From Flavobacterium sp. N1736 (GTDB lineage: Bacteria > Bacteroidota > Bacteroidia > Flavobacteriales > Flavobacteriaceae): 64,000 nucleotides of DNA. The stretch covers positions 2,356,001-2,420,000 of the forward strand of contig NZ_CP109994.1 in NCBI RefSeq assembly GCF_025947065.1. Direction: 5' to 3'. This document shows positions 51,608 to 61,011 of the stretch, piece by piece (the first letter of the stretch is position 1; each line of letters starts with the position of its first letter). The notes beneath the pieces were generated by a model, which was given only the letters and a program-made list of their open reading frames with translations, made no database searches and was not told the DNA's origin. A program made the position numbers and the translations under genes.

Positions 51608-52249
51608 TTATGGTTTGTAAAAGTCTTCGGTAAGATAAAAAACGGTATCGATGAATTTTAATAAACCATCTTGTGTCAAAACGTTTTCATCGTGTAAATC
51701 TTCTAAAATTATACCGATTTCAGGATGAAAATAATCGTTATTTTTTTTATTGATAAATCCTGAGTTTTCAAGAAATATTTTTACGTTGGTTAATTCAGTT
51801 TTTTCAGTTGCTAAAACAAATTTTTGTTGAACAACTGCATATAAAGCTTTATCGTTTCTATAAAAACCGAGAAGTTCATAAGCAGTATCAGGGAAAAAAT
51901 AATTGTTTAGAAGTAAATTATTAAAGTAATCTTCCCAGGAAGCATAATATATTGTATCATTTATTTTGAGGACATCTCGTTCATCTTTTAGATAAACCAT
52001 TTGTTCTGCACCACTCGAAACAAAATTTTCAATTTTTAAATCGGTAATCCAAAGAGCATTTATTGTAGCAAATTGCTCAATTAAGACTTCTTCTTGTTTT
52101 TTGATGTCGATTCCTTTTTCAGCCAAAGTGCCTGCTCTCTTGCCATTTTTAAGGTAATTGGCGGCTGCTTGGATATTTGTTCCATGCTTAACTTGGCTCT
52201 TTCCTGCAATGATATTTTGTAGTTCATGTTTCATCATTTTATAATGCAA
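51608..52249 (-). CDS. protein-kinase-like protein (polyvalent-protein kinase-domain type)
   Basis: A 213-residue protein with a possible kinase-like fold. The C-terminal half has a catalytic-loop-like EDLHDENVL and, 13 residues on, FIDTVFYL, which could correspond to the HxDxxxxN and metal-binding Asp regions. The middle (EQMVYLKDERDVLKINDTIYYASWEDYFNNLLLNN) contains a candidate ATP-binding Lys. This pattern resembles the putative polyvalent protein kinase domain found in Bacteroidota phage and mobile-element proteins. The start may be the ATG at 52234 or 52237 rather than 52249. It lies at the edge of an accessory block and converges with the acyl-CoA ligase gene. Activity is unproven. Confidence 0.55.
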   Translation of the reverse strand: MHYKMMKHELQNIIAGKSQVKHGTNIQAAANYLKNGKRAGTLAEKGIDIKKQEEVLIEQFATINALWITDLKIENFVSSGAEQMVYLKDERDVLKINDTIYYASWEDYFNNLLLNNYFFPDTAYELLGFYRNDKALYAVVQQKFVLATEKTELTNVKIFLENSGFINKKNNDYFHPEIGIILEDLHDENVLTQDGLLKFIDTVFYLTEDFYKP

Positions 52250-52458
52250 ATATAAAGATTTTAAAGTTATAATTTACTTGACAAAACAACCTGATATTCA
52301 CAGTTTACCAGAAAAAGAGAAAACATATCTTTTAATTTAAAGTAAGAAAAAGCATATATTTACATGATCTAAAAGCAACTCAAACTGTATTTTATCGAAT
52401 CGATCTTGTTTTTTACCAATCCCTATTTTTTAAAAAGAATTTTAAATATCTTTGAATT

Positions 52459-52860
52459 ATGAGCACAACAGAAAAACCCAAACATATTGGCAGAAATATT
52501 AGCCGAATTAGAGAGCTTCGCGGAATGAAACAAGGAGCACTTGCTGATGCTATTGGCACAAGCCAACAGACTATTTCTGGTATTGAAACCAGCGAAACTG
52601 TTGATTTTGAAAAACTTGTACAAATTGCAAAAGCACTTGGCGTGACGGTAGAAGCTATTGAAAATTTTACAGAAGAATCTGTTTTTAATTTCTTTAATAA
52701 CTTTTACGATAATAGTGCTAATAATGGTGCTCAGGGAAACACAACTAATAATCATTGTAATTTCAATCCTCTTGATAAAGTTGTTGAGCTTTACGAACGT
52801 TTGGTTCAGGCTGAAAAAGATAAGGTTGAATATTTAGAAAAATTGATGAAAGGGAAATAA
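52459..52860 (+). CDS. XRE-family helix-turn-helix regulator with coiled-coil tail
   Basis: A 133-residue regulator. Residues 8-70 are a Cro/C1-type helix-turn-helix (ISRIRELRGMKQGALADAIGTSQQTISGIETSETVDFEKLVQIAKALGV). An Asn-rich linker follows (FNNFYDNSANNGAQGNTTNN), then a C-terminal coiled coil DKVVELYERLVQAEKDKVEYLEKLMK, probably for dimerisation. A TATATTTG-like box (TATCTTTG at 52447-52454) lies five bases before the ATG, so the mRNA may be almost leaderless. A terminator separates it from the SIR2-TPR gene, so they are separate units though probably functionally linked by position. The operator is not identified. Confidence 0.85.
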   Translation: MSTTEKPKHIGRNISRIRELRGMKQGALADAIGTSQQTISGIETSETVDFEKLVQIAKALGVTVEAIENFTEESVFNFFNNFYDNSANNGAQGNTTNNHCNFNPLDKVVELYERLVQAEKDKVEYLEKLMKGK

Positions 52861-52883
52861 TATTCTCGATAAAGAGGATTTTT

Positions 52884-52925
52884 TATATATAAAATGCGCA
52901 ATGAGAATTGCGCATTTTATATATT
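52884..52925 (+). terminator. long symmetric hairpin terminator
   Basis: ATATAAAATGCGCAAT/ATTGCGCATTTTATAT, an 18-bp class stem with a GAGA loop, directly behind the XRE gene. There is little T-run, but the stem is very stable. The rest of the gap to 53112 is A/T-rich. Confidence 0.75.
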
Positions 52926-53086
52926 GATATAATTTTTCCTATTTTTTATTAAAGTTTGAATTGCTTTTGTTTATTTGGTTTTTCCGTAAGAGACGATGTT
53001 TGAAAATTATTTTCAATTGAACTAGAAATAGTAGAATTACTTTTTTTAATTTAACAAAAATAAACTGTAAATTAAATGTAAAAATG

Positions 53087-53094
53087 TATTTTTG
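53087..53094 (+). promoter_or_regulatory. -7 promoter element (TATTTTTG) of the SIR2-TPR gene
   Basis: TATTTTTG matches TAnnTTTG and is 17 bases before the start codon. No TTG is seen at the expected -33 position. Confidence 0.4.
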
Positions 53095-53111
53095 AGTTTT
53101 ACTATAAAGCT

Positions 53112-56021
53112 ATGACCAAGATTTTAACTATTCCACCAAAATTAGAAGCTGCAATACAGAAAAACAATCTAGTAATTTTTGTTGGTGCTGGATGTTCAAT
53201 GCCTTTAGGATTACCATCTTGGAAAAAATTGGTTGAAGAAATACTTCAAGATTTGGATGATAAATATGGTGAAGCATCTGATACAAATTTTAAGAACATA
53301 TTAAAAGGAGTTAAAACCGATAACAAATCTTTATTTGATGCATTAAATAAAATTGAAAATGATTCCGATAATGGAACTACTTTTAAACTAAAGTCTCAAG
53401 AGTTTATTAATTTTCGAATAGAAGAAATTTCAAAAAAATTACCTGAACAATCAAATGTACATAGTTTATTATGGGATATTTCAAGTAAAATAATTACTAC
53501 TAATTATGATAAGATTTTAGAGCAATATATTCCAAAATCCATATCTCCAACAATCTTCGATAATTCAAATGCTTTTCAAAGTTTAAAAAGTCAGACTAAC
53601 AATGCAGAGTTTCTATATAAAATTCACGGTGACTATGAAGACCCGAAATCCATAATTCTTTTTGAAAGTGATTATAGAGAAATTTACAAGACTGAAAATT
53701 ATAATACAGATACATTAGCAAATCATTTCAAAGAAAAAACCTTATTATTTATAGGGTTCAGTTTGACAGATCCTTTTGTAAATGATTTATTCATAAAAAT
53801 CAAAAACATGTATGAAGGCTATTCTATTAAAGAACATTTTATTTTCACAACAAAAATTGAAGACTTTATAAAATATGATGTTACACCAATAAAAATTGAA
53901 AATTGGAATGATGACTTATTAAATCATCTTTTAGAATTAAAAAAAATAAAACTAGGAATAGAAACAAAGAAGGAGTCTTTATCAATTGTTGAGGAAAAAG
54001 TTGAAGATAAAGAATTAACAAAAGATGATATAAATAATATTCTTGAACTTATTACCAATAAAACAAATAATTTACTAAATGATCCTAGCAATAGAGAGCT
54101 TATAAAAGAACTTAAAGATTTAAGAATTAAGCTTGATAAATTAATATTTGGAAAAATAGACTATCTCCAAGAAGTTGACAAACCATTTCGAGACAGTGAT
54201 TTGCAAATCTTGTTTGAAACTATTTATTCTTCTGAAAAATTAAATTATCAAACTTTAGAACAAATCCAAAAAATACGAAATAATAGTGAGAAATATGCAT
54301 GGTATGATAGAAGTGTTATCGTTAGTGCAATTTGTTGTAGCTTAATACATTTTAACAAAGCTGATGAGCAAAAAATCACCTTACTTATTGATTTCATAAA
54401 TGATAATGAGGAAAAAGTATGGCAAAAATCAATAACTTCATTATTTATTTCATTAAATCATTTAGGAAATAAATGGTTAAGACTTAATTCGATCAAAACT
54501 AAGATTACATCCTTAAATCAAAACTTAAGAGTACAAGATGCTTGTTCAACAATTATAAATGTATTTAATATTGGATTAAATAATATTTCTATGGTTAATG
54601 AGGAGTTATTCGAAAATCCATACTTCAATGAAAGTCCATTTAATTACTTTTTTCCGTATCATCAAGAAAAGAACTCTGCTTTTGACTTAGTTTATGAAAC
54701 TTATGAGGGAGAAAATATTGAAGAATTTATATCTTTTCTAAATGAAGTTCCAATTCCTGATCAAGTAAAATATTTAATATGTAGTGATGCAAGTAAAAAA
54801 GAAGATAATCACAAAGAGGAGGAAGAGGAGGAGAAAAACCAAAAGTTAAATCAAATATTAAATTATAATTCATTCTTGTCTCCCTATTCAATTTATGTTC
54901 AAGAGATAATTAGCTTTTATAAGTTTTTTCCAAAATATAAACACGAAGAAAAGCTCAAATCACAGCTTAAATTAACGGAAACACCTTTAAAAGATTACTT
55001 ATTAAACCAAAAAGAAAAACATTCTGCTTTAGGAGCTCATTTCATGCGAGAAGAAAATTGGTCTCAAGCAATTGTGAATTATAAAGAAGCCATAAAATTA
55101 AACAATAATGATACTGTAATATTACTAAATTTAGCGCGTTGTTATCATTATGCTAAAGATAGTGATAATGAATTTTTGATTAGAATCAAAATACAGAATT
55201 CAGAACCTTTAAATGAGAATAACCTCCAAAGCTTATTTGATATATTTTTCAGCTATAAAAAAGACTTTCATAATGCTTTAAATATTGCTGAGCAATTAAT
55301 AAACATTAACAATAAAAAAGCAGATTATTACCATTACAGAGGAATTTCATTAAAAAAACTAAACAAATATAAAAAAGCTATTGAAGATTTAGATTTAGCT
55401 ATTGAACTAGATTCGGAGAATCATTTTTATTATGTTAGCAGAGCTGATGTATATTTTTCATTAAATAATGATGAGAAATCACTTTCTGATTGGAATAATG
55501 CATTGAAATTTGAAACCAAAGATGACTCAATATATTTTAATCGCTCACTAGTATACAATCGTCAAGAAAAATATATTGATGCGATAAAAGATTTAGATGC
55601 TGCAATTTTAATAAATAAAGATAGTTCTTATTTTTTAAGCAGAGCAAGCATTAATTTATGTTTATTATTGTTCGATGAAGCTTTATTGGATATTGAAAGA
55701 GCAAATGCTCTTAGCCTTGAAAAAGAATACATCTATCACTTTTACGGCAATTATTACCGTTTGACTAAGGAATTTGACAAGGCTTTTGAGTATATTAACA
55801 AGGCAGAGCAAATTAGTAAAGATAATAGTTTCACAGGAACCAAGGCTACTATTTATGCGTCTTCTGGAGATTTGGAAAAATTTTATTTATACTTAGAGCA
55901 AGCTTTTATGGAAGATGCGAAAGTAAATCAACTTTATCCTGATATAATAGAGGAATTTAAGGATGACCCCAAATTTATAGCTTTATTACAAAAATATAAT
56001 CAAAAAGTTATTAAAAATTAG
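53112..56021 (+). CDS. SIR2-TPR protein, candidate antiphage defence effector
   Basis: A 969-residue two-part protein. Residues 18-260 are a SIR2-like domain: VIFVGAGCSMPLGLPSWK (GAGCS at 25-29), TTNYD with Asn131, YKIHGDYED with His172, and LLFIGFSLTDPFV. The Asn and His that catalyse NAD+ breakdown in defence sirtuins are intact. Residues ~280-600 are helical, with a HEAT-like block (DRSVIVSAICCSLI, VWQKSITSLFISL) and a poly-Glu tract near 575; no Walker A is seen. From ~640 to the end about ten TPR units follow (ANWSQAIVNYKEAIKLN-type; YKKAIEDLDLAIELDSEN; YIDAIKDLDAAILINKD). It is markedly more A/T-rich than its neighbours, suggesting transfer. Depletion of NAD+ after phage sensing by the solenoid is inference. 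Confidence 0.8.
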   Translation: MTKILTIPPKLEAAIQKNNLVIFVGAGCSMPLGLPSWKKLVEEILQDLDDKYGEASDTNFKNILKGVKTDNKSLFDALNKIENDSDNGTTFKLKSQEFINFRIEEISKKLPEQSNVHSLLWDISSKIITTNYDKILEQYIPKSISPTIFDNSNAFQSLKSQTNNAEFLYKIHGDYEDPKSIILFESDYREIYKTENYNTDTLANHFKEKTLLFIGFSLTDPFVNDLFIKIKNMYEGYSIKEHFIFTTKIEDFIKYDVTPIKIENWNDDLLNHLLELKKIKLGIETKKESLSIVEEKVEDKELTKDDINNILELITNKTNNLLNDPSNRELIKELKDLRIKLDKLIFGKIDYLQEVDKPFRDSDLQILFETIYSSEKLNYQTLEQIQKIRNNSEKYAWYDRSVIVSAICCSLIHFNKADEQKITLLIDFINDNEEKVWQKSITSLFISLNHLGNKWLRLNSIKTKITSLNQNLRVQDACSTIINVFNIGLNNISMVNEELFENPYFNESPFNYFFPYHQEKNSAFDLVYETYEGENIEEFISFLNEVPIPDQVKYLICSDASKKEDNHKEEEEEEKNQKLNQILNYNSFLSPYSIYVQEIISFYKFFPKYKHEEKLKSQLKLTETPLKDYLLNQKEKHSALGAHFMREENWSQAIVNYKEAIKLNNNDTVILLNLARCYHYAKDSDNEFLIRIKIQNSEPLNENNLQSLFDIFFSYKKDFHNALNIAEQLININNKKADYYHYRGISLKKLNKYKKAIEDLDLAIELDSENHFYYVSRADVYFSLNNDEKSLSDWNNALKFETKDDSIYFNRSLVYNRQEKYIDAIKDLDAAILINKDSSYFLSRASINLCLLLFDEALLDIERANALSLEKEYIYHFYGNYYRLTKEFDKAFEYINKAEQISKDNSFTGTKATIYASSGDLEKFYLYLEQAFMEDAKVNQLYPDIIEEFKDDPKFIALLQKYNQKVIKN

Positions 56022-56418
56022 CAAATCAAAAAGCGGAAGTCATAAAATTCCAGATATTTATAAACTTATTTTAAAAACTCAATTCATAGAATCCTGAAAA
56101 AGCTTTTAGCATTCCTCATAGTTTCTTCCGCTACTTTATCTAACGAAACTCATTTAAACTGCGCCACAGTTCTTGCAACAAAAGGCAGAAAAATAGGTTC
56201 GCAACGGCGTTCGTGGTATTTTTTCAGGAGATTATTGAGTACGTTTTTCGGCAATATAAACTTCACTCTTTTTGTTTTTGTTCCCGTTAGTATCATTTTT
56301 CTATAAAGAACGCTTTTTATTGGTATTTGGCGACGAAATAGAAATTATTCCACTAGAAAATTTGCGAAATAGAATGAAAAAAAATCTTCAAAAGCCATTA
56401 TCTCATTATGATGAATAA
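56022..56418 (+). pseudogene. gene debris downstream of the SIR2-TPR gene
   Basis: The 644-base gap to the MarR gene contains no intact ORF. Frame fragments are visible: one encoding EIIEYVFRQYK ends in a stop after about 56290, and the other, open from 56260 to a stop at 56418, encodes FYKERFLLVFGDEIEIIPLEN and ends KKNLQKPLSHYDE. These look like pieces of one protein broken by a frameshift and lacking a start. The parent family is not recognised. The remaining 56419-56639 is A/T-rich with an ATGCATGCAT dyad near 56618 and no gene. Confidence 0.4.
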
Positions 56419-56639
56419 AATTTATTCGCATTTAAACTCTTATTTTTTTACATAAAGAATAATTATACCTTTATTTTGAATGCAGAATCTTTTTTTAGAA
56501 TCTTAAATTTGTATAAATCTCAAAAAAGAATAGTATATTTCAATTCAAAAACTAACCCTAAACCACTCTATTTCAGAGACATTTTTTTATTAACTAAAAA
56601 TTTATTAAAAAATAATATGCATGCATAGTATTTTTTAAT

Positions 56640-56647
56640 TATATTTG
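56640..56647 (+). promoter_or_regulatory. -7 promoter element (TATATTTG) of the MarR gene
   Basis: TATATTTG matches the consensus exactly and is 18 bases before the start codon. There is no good -33 TTG, which leaves room for regulation. Confidence 0.5.
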
Positions 56648-56665
56648 AAATCGATATAGTTACCT

Positions 56666-57130
56666 ATGAAAGACAAAACAATAGATTATATTTTGAGAGC
56701 TACATGGCAGGCTGTTTCACGAATGTATAACGAGGAAGCTGCAAAATACGACGCCACAATGGCAACCGGATTTGCACTTTTAAGTATAGATAAGGAAGAA
56801 GGAACTCCATCGACCGCTTTAGGCCCACGAATGGGAATGGAAGCCACGAGCTTAACCAGAACATTGAAATCAATGGAAGACAAAGGTTTGATTGTTCGAA
56901 AAAAAAATCCAAGTGACGGTCGCGGTGTTTTGATTTACCTGACAGAATTTGGAAAAGAAAAAAGAGATTTATCTAAAAATACTGTTCTGAAATTTAATGA
57001 AACGGTTAGAAAACATGTTTCTGACGAAAAATTAAAACACTTTATTGAGGTTTCGGAAATTATCAATGAATTGATTCAGGACAAGAATATATTTAATCAA
57101 ACAGAAAAACTAGAAAATGAAAAACCTTAA
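56666..57130 (+). CDS. MarR-family transcriptional regulator of beta-oxidation genes
   Basis: A 154-residue MarR-type winged helix-turn-helix protein: PSTALGPRMGMEATSLTRTLKSMEDKGLIVRKKNPSDGRGVLIYLTEFGKEK is the DNA-binding core and wing, and the flanking helices form the dimer. It is directly upstream of, and co-directional with, the fadB-type gene (129 bases apart), so it most likely controls the beta-oxidation genes in response to a fatty acid or acyl-CoA. The gap contains no clear palindrome. Such MarR genes heading fad clusters are frequent in Flavobacteriia. Confidence 0.88.
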   Translation: MKDKTIDYILRATWQAVSRMYNEEAAKYDATMATGFALLSIDKEEGTPSTALGPRMGMEATSLTRTLKSMEDKGLIVRKKNPSDGRGVLIYLTEFGKEKRDLSKNTVLKFNETVRKHVSDEKLKHFIEVSEIINELIQDKNIFNQTEKLENEKP

Positions 57131-57259
57131 TAATAAGGAAACTTCAAATTCAAAATAAAAACAAATATTAACGACTTATGAAATCGCCCACATTACATTT
57201 TTTTCCGAATAATAAAAAGGCGATAACATATTTGACCAATAGAAATAAAATTAACAAAT

Positions 57260-59650
57260 ATGAAACGCACAATTAAAAAAGTTGCTGTAATTGGATCCGG
57301 AATTATGGGTTCAGGAATAGCTTGTCATTTTGCCAATATTGGTGTTGAAGTTTTATTACTTGACATCGTACCACGCGAGTTGACAGAAGCTGAAACTAAA
57401 AAAGGATTAACGCTTGAAAGTAAAGTTGTTCGCAACCGAGTGGTAAATGAGCACTTAGCGAATTCATTAAAATCGAAACCGTCTCCTATTTACAGTCAAA
57501 AATTCGCAAGCAGAATCACGACTGGAAATACTACTGATGATATGGCTAAAATTGCCAATGTTGACTGGATTATCGAGGTTGTTGTAGAGCGTTTGGATAT
57601 TAAGAAACTGGTATTTGAGCAAATCGAGAAATTCCGTAAACCGGGAACTTTGGTTACTTCTAACACTTCTGGTATTCCAATTCATTTTATGAGCGAAGGA
57701 AGAAGCGAAGATTTTCAACAACACTTCTGCGGAACTCACTTTTTTAACCCTGCGCGTTACTTAAAATTATTTGAAATTATTCCTGGTCCAAAAACTTCAA
57801 CTGAAGTATTGGATTTCTTAAACGAATACGGATCTAAATTCTTAGGAAAAACATCTGTTGTTGCTAAAGATACTCCGGCGTTTATTGGAAACAGAATTGG
57901 TATTTACGGAATCCAAAGTTTATTCCATTTGGTTAAAGAAATGGGATTAACGATTGAAGAAGTTGATAAATTAACTGGTCCCGTTATTGGTCGTCCAAAA
58001 TCGGCTACTTTCCGTACCGTTGACGTTGTTGGTTTGGATACTTTGGTACACGTTGCCAACGGTATTTATGAAAACTGCCCAACAGACGAACAACACGAAT
58101 TGTTTAAACTTCCTGATTTCATCACAAAAATGATGGAAAACAATTGGTTAGGAAGTAAAACAGGACAAGGTTTCTACAAAAAAGTAGACAAAGATATTCT
58201 TACTCTTGACTTAGATACTTTAGAATATCGTGCTGCTAAAAAAGCAAATTTTGCTACGCTTGAACTTACAAAAACTATCGATAAACCTATCAATCGTTTT
58301 AAAGTTCTGGTAAAAGGAAAAGACAAAGCCGGTGAATTTTACCGTAAAAGCTTTGCCGGAATGTTTGCTTATGTTTCTAACAGAATTCCTGAAATCTCAG
58401 ACGAATTATATAAAATTGATGATGCGATGAAAGCCGGTTTTGGATGGGAAAATGGTCCATTCGAAATTTGGGACGCTATTGGGGTTGCAAACGGAATCGA
58501 AATCATGAAAGCAGAAGGTCTTGAACCAGCTGCATGGGTTACTGAAATGTTGGCTTCTGGAAGCGAAAGTTTCTATTCTGTAAAAGAAGGAGCGACATAT
58601 TTCTATAACATTCCAACAAAATCACAAACTAAAGTTCCGGGACAAGATTCATTTATTATTCTGAACAACATTCGCGAAAGCAAAAAAGTTTGGAGCAATA
58701 GTGGTGCAATTATCCAGGATTTAGGAGACGGAATTTTGAATTTAGAATTCCAATCTAAAATGAATACAATTGGTGGCGATGTACTTCAGGCTATCAATAA
58801 AGCAATTGACTTATCTGAAAAAGAATATCAAGGTTTAGTTATTGGTAATCAGGCAGCAAATTTCTCTGTTGGGGCTAATATCGGAATGATTTTCATGATG
58901 GCTGTTGAGCAGGAATATGACGAATTGAACATGGCTATCAAAATGTTTCAGGACACAATGATGCGCGTTCGTTACTCTTCGATTCCAGTTGTGGTTGCGC
59001 CTCACGGAATGACTTTTGGTGGTGGATGCGAAATGAGCTTACATGCTGATAAAGTGGTTGCTGCTGCTGAAACTTATATGGGATTAGTTGAATTTGGTGT
59101 TGGTGTACTTCCTGGTGGTGGTGGATCTAAAGAAATGGCTTTAAGAGCGTCTGATTTATTCCGCAAAAATGATGTGGAATTGAATGTTCTTCAGGAGTAT
59201 TTCTTAACAATCGCTATGGCAAAAGTATCTACTTCTGGTTATGAAGCTTTTGATACAGGACTTCTTCAACATGGTAAAGATATTATCGTAGTAAACAAAG
59301 ATCGTCAGATTGCCGAAGCTAAAAAACATGCTTTGTTAATGGCAGAAGCTGGTTATACGCAACCAATCAGAAGAACTGATGTGAAAGTATTAGGGAAACA
59401 AGCTCTTGGAATGTTCTTAGTAGGGACGGATCAAATGGAAGCTGGAAAATATATTTCTGAGCACGACAAGAAAATCGCTAACAAACTTGCTTACGTAATG
59501 GCTGGTGGTGATTTATCTGAAGCAACTTTAGTATCTGAACAATATTTATTAGATATCGAACGTGAAGCTTTCCTGAGTTTATGTACAGAACGTAAGACTT
59601 TAGAGAGAATTCAATATATGTTAACTAAAGGAAAACCACTTAGAAATTAG
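57260..59650 (+). CDS. 3-hydroxyacyl-CoA dehydrogenase / enoyl-CoA hydratase fusion
   Basis: A 796-residue bifunctional beta-oxidation enzyme. The order is dehydrogenase first, hydratase last, the reverse of E. coli FadB. The NAD-binding start is VAVIGSGIMGSGIACHFANIG, followed by the C-terminal dehydrogenase helical domain (PAFIGNRIGIYGIQS; GFGWENGPFEIWDAIG). Residues ~480-720 are the crotonase-fold hydratase: QAANFSVGANIGMIF, PVVVAPHGMTFGGGCEMSLHADKVVAA and MGLVEFGVGVLPGGGG. It hydrates enoyl-CoA and oxidises 3-hydroxyacyl-CoA. It pairs with the thiolase gene 176 bases downstream; the gap holds two hairpin repeats. Cytoplasmic. Confidence 0.95.
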   Translation: MKRTIKKVAVIGSGIMGSGIACHFANIGVEVLLLDIVPRELTEAETKKGLTLESKVVRNRVVNEHLANSLKSKPSPIYSQKFASRITTGNTTDDMAKIANVDWIIEVVVERLDIKKLVFEQIEKFRKPGTLVTSNTSGIPIHFMSEGRSEDFQQHFCGTHFFNPARYLKLFEIIPGPKTSTEVLDFLNEYGSKFLGKTSVVAKDTPAFIGNRIGIYGIQSLFHLVKEMGLTIEEVDKLTGPVIGRPKSATFRTVDVVGLDTLVHVANGIYENCPTDEQHELFKLPDFITKMMENNWLGSKTGQGFYKKVDKDILTLDLDTLEYRAAKKANFATLELTKTIDKPINRFKVLVKGKDKAGEFYRKSFAGMFAYVSNRIPEISDELYKIDDAMKAGFGWENGPFEIWDAIGVANGIEIMKAEGLEPAAWVTEMLASGSESFYSVKEGATYFYNIPTKSQTKVPGQDSFIILNNIRESKKVWSNSGAIIQDLGDGILNLEFQSKMNTIGGDVLQAINKAIDLSEKEYQGLVIGNQAANFSVGANIGMIFMMAVEQEYDELNMAIKMFQDTMMRVRYSSIPVVVAPHGMTFGGGCEMSLHADKVVAAAETYMGLVEFGVGVLPGGGGSKEMALRASDLFRKNDVELNVLQEYFLTIAMAKVSTSGYEAFDTGLLQHGKDIIVVNKDRQIAEAKKHALLMAEAGYTQPIRRTDVKVLGKQALGMFLVGTDQMEAGKYISEHDKKIANKLAYVMAGGDLSEATLVSEQYLLDIEREAFLSLCTERKTLERIQYMLTKGKPLRN

Positions 59651-59810
59651 AAAATAGAACAAAGAGAATAGAATATAGATTTCGGACTACATAAAGTCTA
59701 TTTTCTATACTCTATCTTCTATCCTCTTAAAAAATAGAATAAAGAGAAAAGAATATAGATTTTGAGACAAAGTAATAGTCTATTTTCTATGATCAATTTT
59801 CTATAATCTT
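59651..59810. repeat. two tandem AGAATAGAATATAGA hairpins (empty form)
   Basis: Hairpin 1 (59651-59728) has left arm AGAACAAAGAGAATAGAATA and a pyrimidine-rich right arm (CTATTTTCTATACTCTATCT). Hairpin 2 (59730-59810) repeats the layout (AGAATAAAGAGAAAAGAATA ... CTATTTTCTATGATCAATTT). The left arm is almost the same as the one at 61012 that encloses the four-helix-bundle gene. It lies between the fadB-type and thiolase genes. Confidence 0.8.
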
Positions 59811-59825
59811 AAAAAACAAAAACAA

Positions 59826-61007
59826 ATGAAAACAGCATATATAGTAAAAGCTTACCGTACTGCGGTAGGAAAAGCACCAAAAGGGGTTTTTAGATTTAAA
59901 AGACCTGATGAATTAGCTGCAGAAACCATTCAGTTTATGATGGATGAATTGCCTGATTTTGACAAAAAACGTATCGATGACGTAATGGTAGGAAATGCCA
60001 TGCCGGAAGCTGAACAAGGACTTAACGTTGGACGTTTGATATCTCTTATGGGATTAAAAGTTGAAGATGTTCCTGGTGTAACGGTTAACCGTTATTGTGC
60101 ATCCGGATTAGAAACTATCGGAATGGCAACTGCAAAAATCCAATCAGGAATGGCAGATTGTATCATCGCCGGTGGTGCAGAAAGTATGAGTTTTATTCCG
60201 ATGGGAGGTTACAAACCAACTCCGGATTATAAAGTTGCTGCTGCAGGTCACGAAGATTACTATTGGGGAATGGGTTTAACTGCGGAAGCGGTTGCTAATC
60301 AATATAAAATTTCAAGAGAAGATCAGGATGAGTTTGCTTACAACTCTCACATGAAAGCCCTGAAAGCACAAGCGGAAGGTAAATTCGACAAACAAATCGT
60401 TCCGATTACTGTTGAACAGACTTTCATCAATGAAAATGGTAAAAAAGAAACTAAATCTTATGTTGTAAAACAAGACGAAGGTCCAAGAGCCGGAACTTCT
60501 GTTGCTGCATTAGCAGGTTTAAGACCAGTTTTTGCTGCTGACGGAAGCGTAACTGCAGGTAACTCTTCGCAAATGAGTGATGGTGCTGCTTTTGTTTTAA
60601 TCATGAGCGAGGATATGGTAAAAGAATTAAACCTTGAACCAATTGCAAGACTTGTAAACTTTGCTTCTTCTGGTGTTGAACCAAGAATCATGGGTATTGG
60701 TCCGGTAAAAGCAATTCCGAAAGCATTGAAACAAGCAGGATTAACATTGAATGATATCGAGTTAATTGAATTAAACGAGGCTTTTGCTTCACAAGCTTTA
60801 GCAGTAACTCGCGAATTAAACATTAACCCGGAAATTGTGAACGTAAACGGTGGAGCAATCGCTTTAGGACACCCTCTGGGATGTACCGGAGCTAAACTTT
60901 CTGTTCAGTTATTTGACGAAATGAAACGCAGAGGTAATAAATACGGAATCGTTTCTATGTGTGTGGGAACTGGGCAGGGTTCTGCGGGGATTTACGAAGT
61001 TCTTTAA
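59826..61007 (+). CDS. acetyl-CoA C-acyltransferase (3-ketoacyl-CoA thiolase)
   Basis: A 393-residue thiolase, the last step of beta-oxidation, cleaving 3-ketoacyl-CoA with CoA. Active-site Cys91 lies in VNRYCASGLETIGMA, the second-site motif is GGAIALGHPLGCTGAKL and the proton-donor Cys is in MCVGTGQGSAG. The length is normal for FadA-like enzymes. It works as a heterocomplex with the fadB-type protein. It is part of the fad cluster; the four-helix-bundle gene and its flanking repeats have been inserted between it and the acyl-CoA dehydrogenase gene. Confidence 0.95.
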   Translation: MKTAYIVKAYRTAVGKAPKGVFRFKRPDELAAETIQFMMDELPDFDKKRIDDVMVGNAMPEAEQGLNVGRLISLMGLKVEDVPGVTVNRYCASGLETIGMATAKIQSGMADCIIAGGAESMSFIPMGGYKPTPDYKVAAAGHEDYYWGMGLTAEAVANQYKISREDQDEFAYNSHMKALKAQAEGKFDKQIVPITVEQTFINENGKKETKSYVVKQDEGPRAGTSVAALAGLRPVFAADGSVTAGNSSQMSDGAAFVLIMSEDMVKELNLEPIARLVNFASSGVEPRIMGIGPVKAIPKALKQAGLTLNDIELIELNEAFASQALAVTRELNINPEIVNVNGGAIALGHPLGCTGAKLSVQLFDEMKRRGNKYGIVSMCVGTGQGSAGIYEVL

Positions 61008-61011
61008 AAAA

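Noticed and set aside
53112-56021. SIR2-STAND (Avs-type) NTPase
   Set aside because: I found no Walker A or Walker B motif in the middle region, which is helical and HEAT-like.
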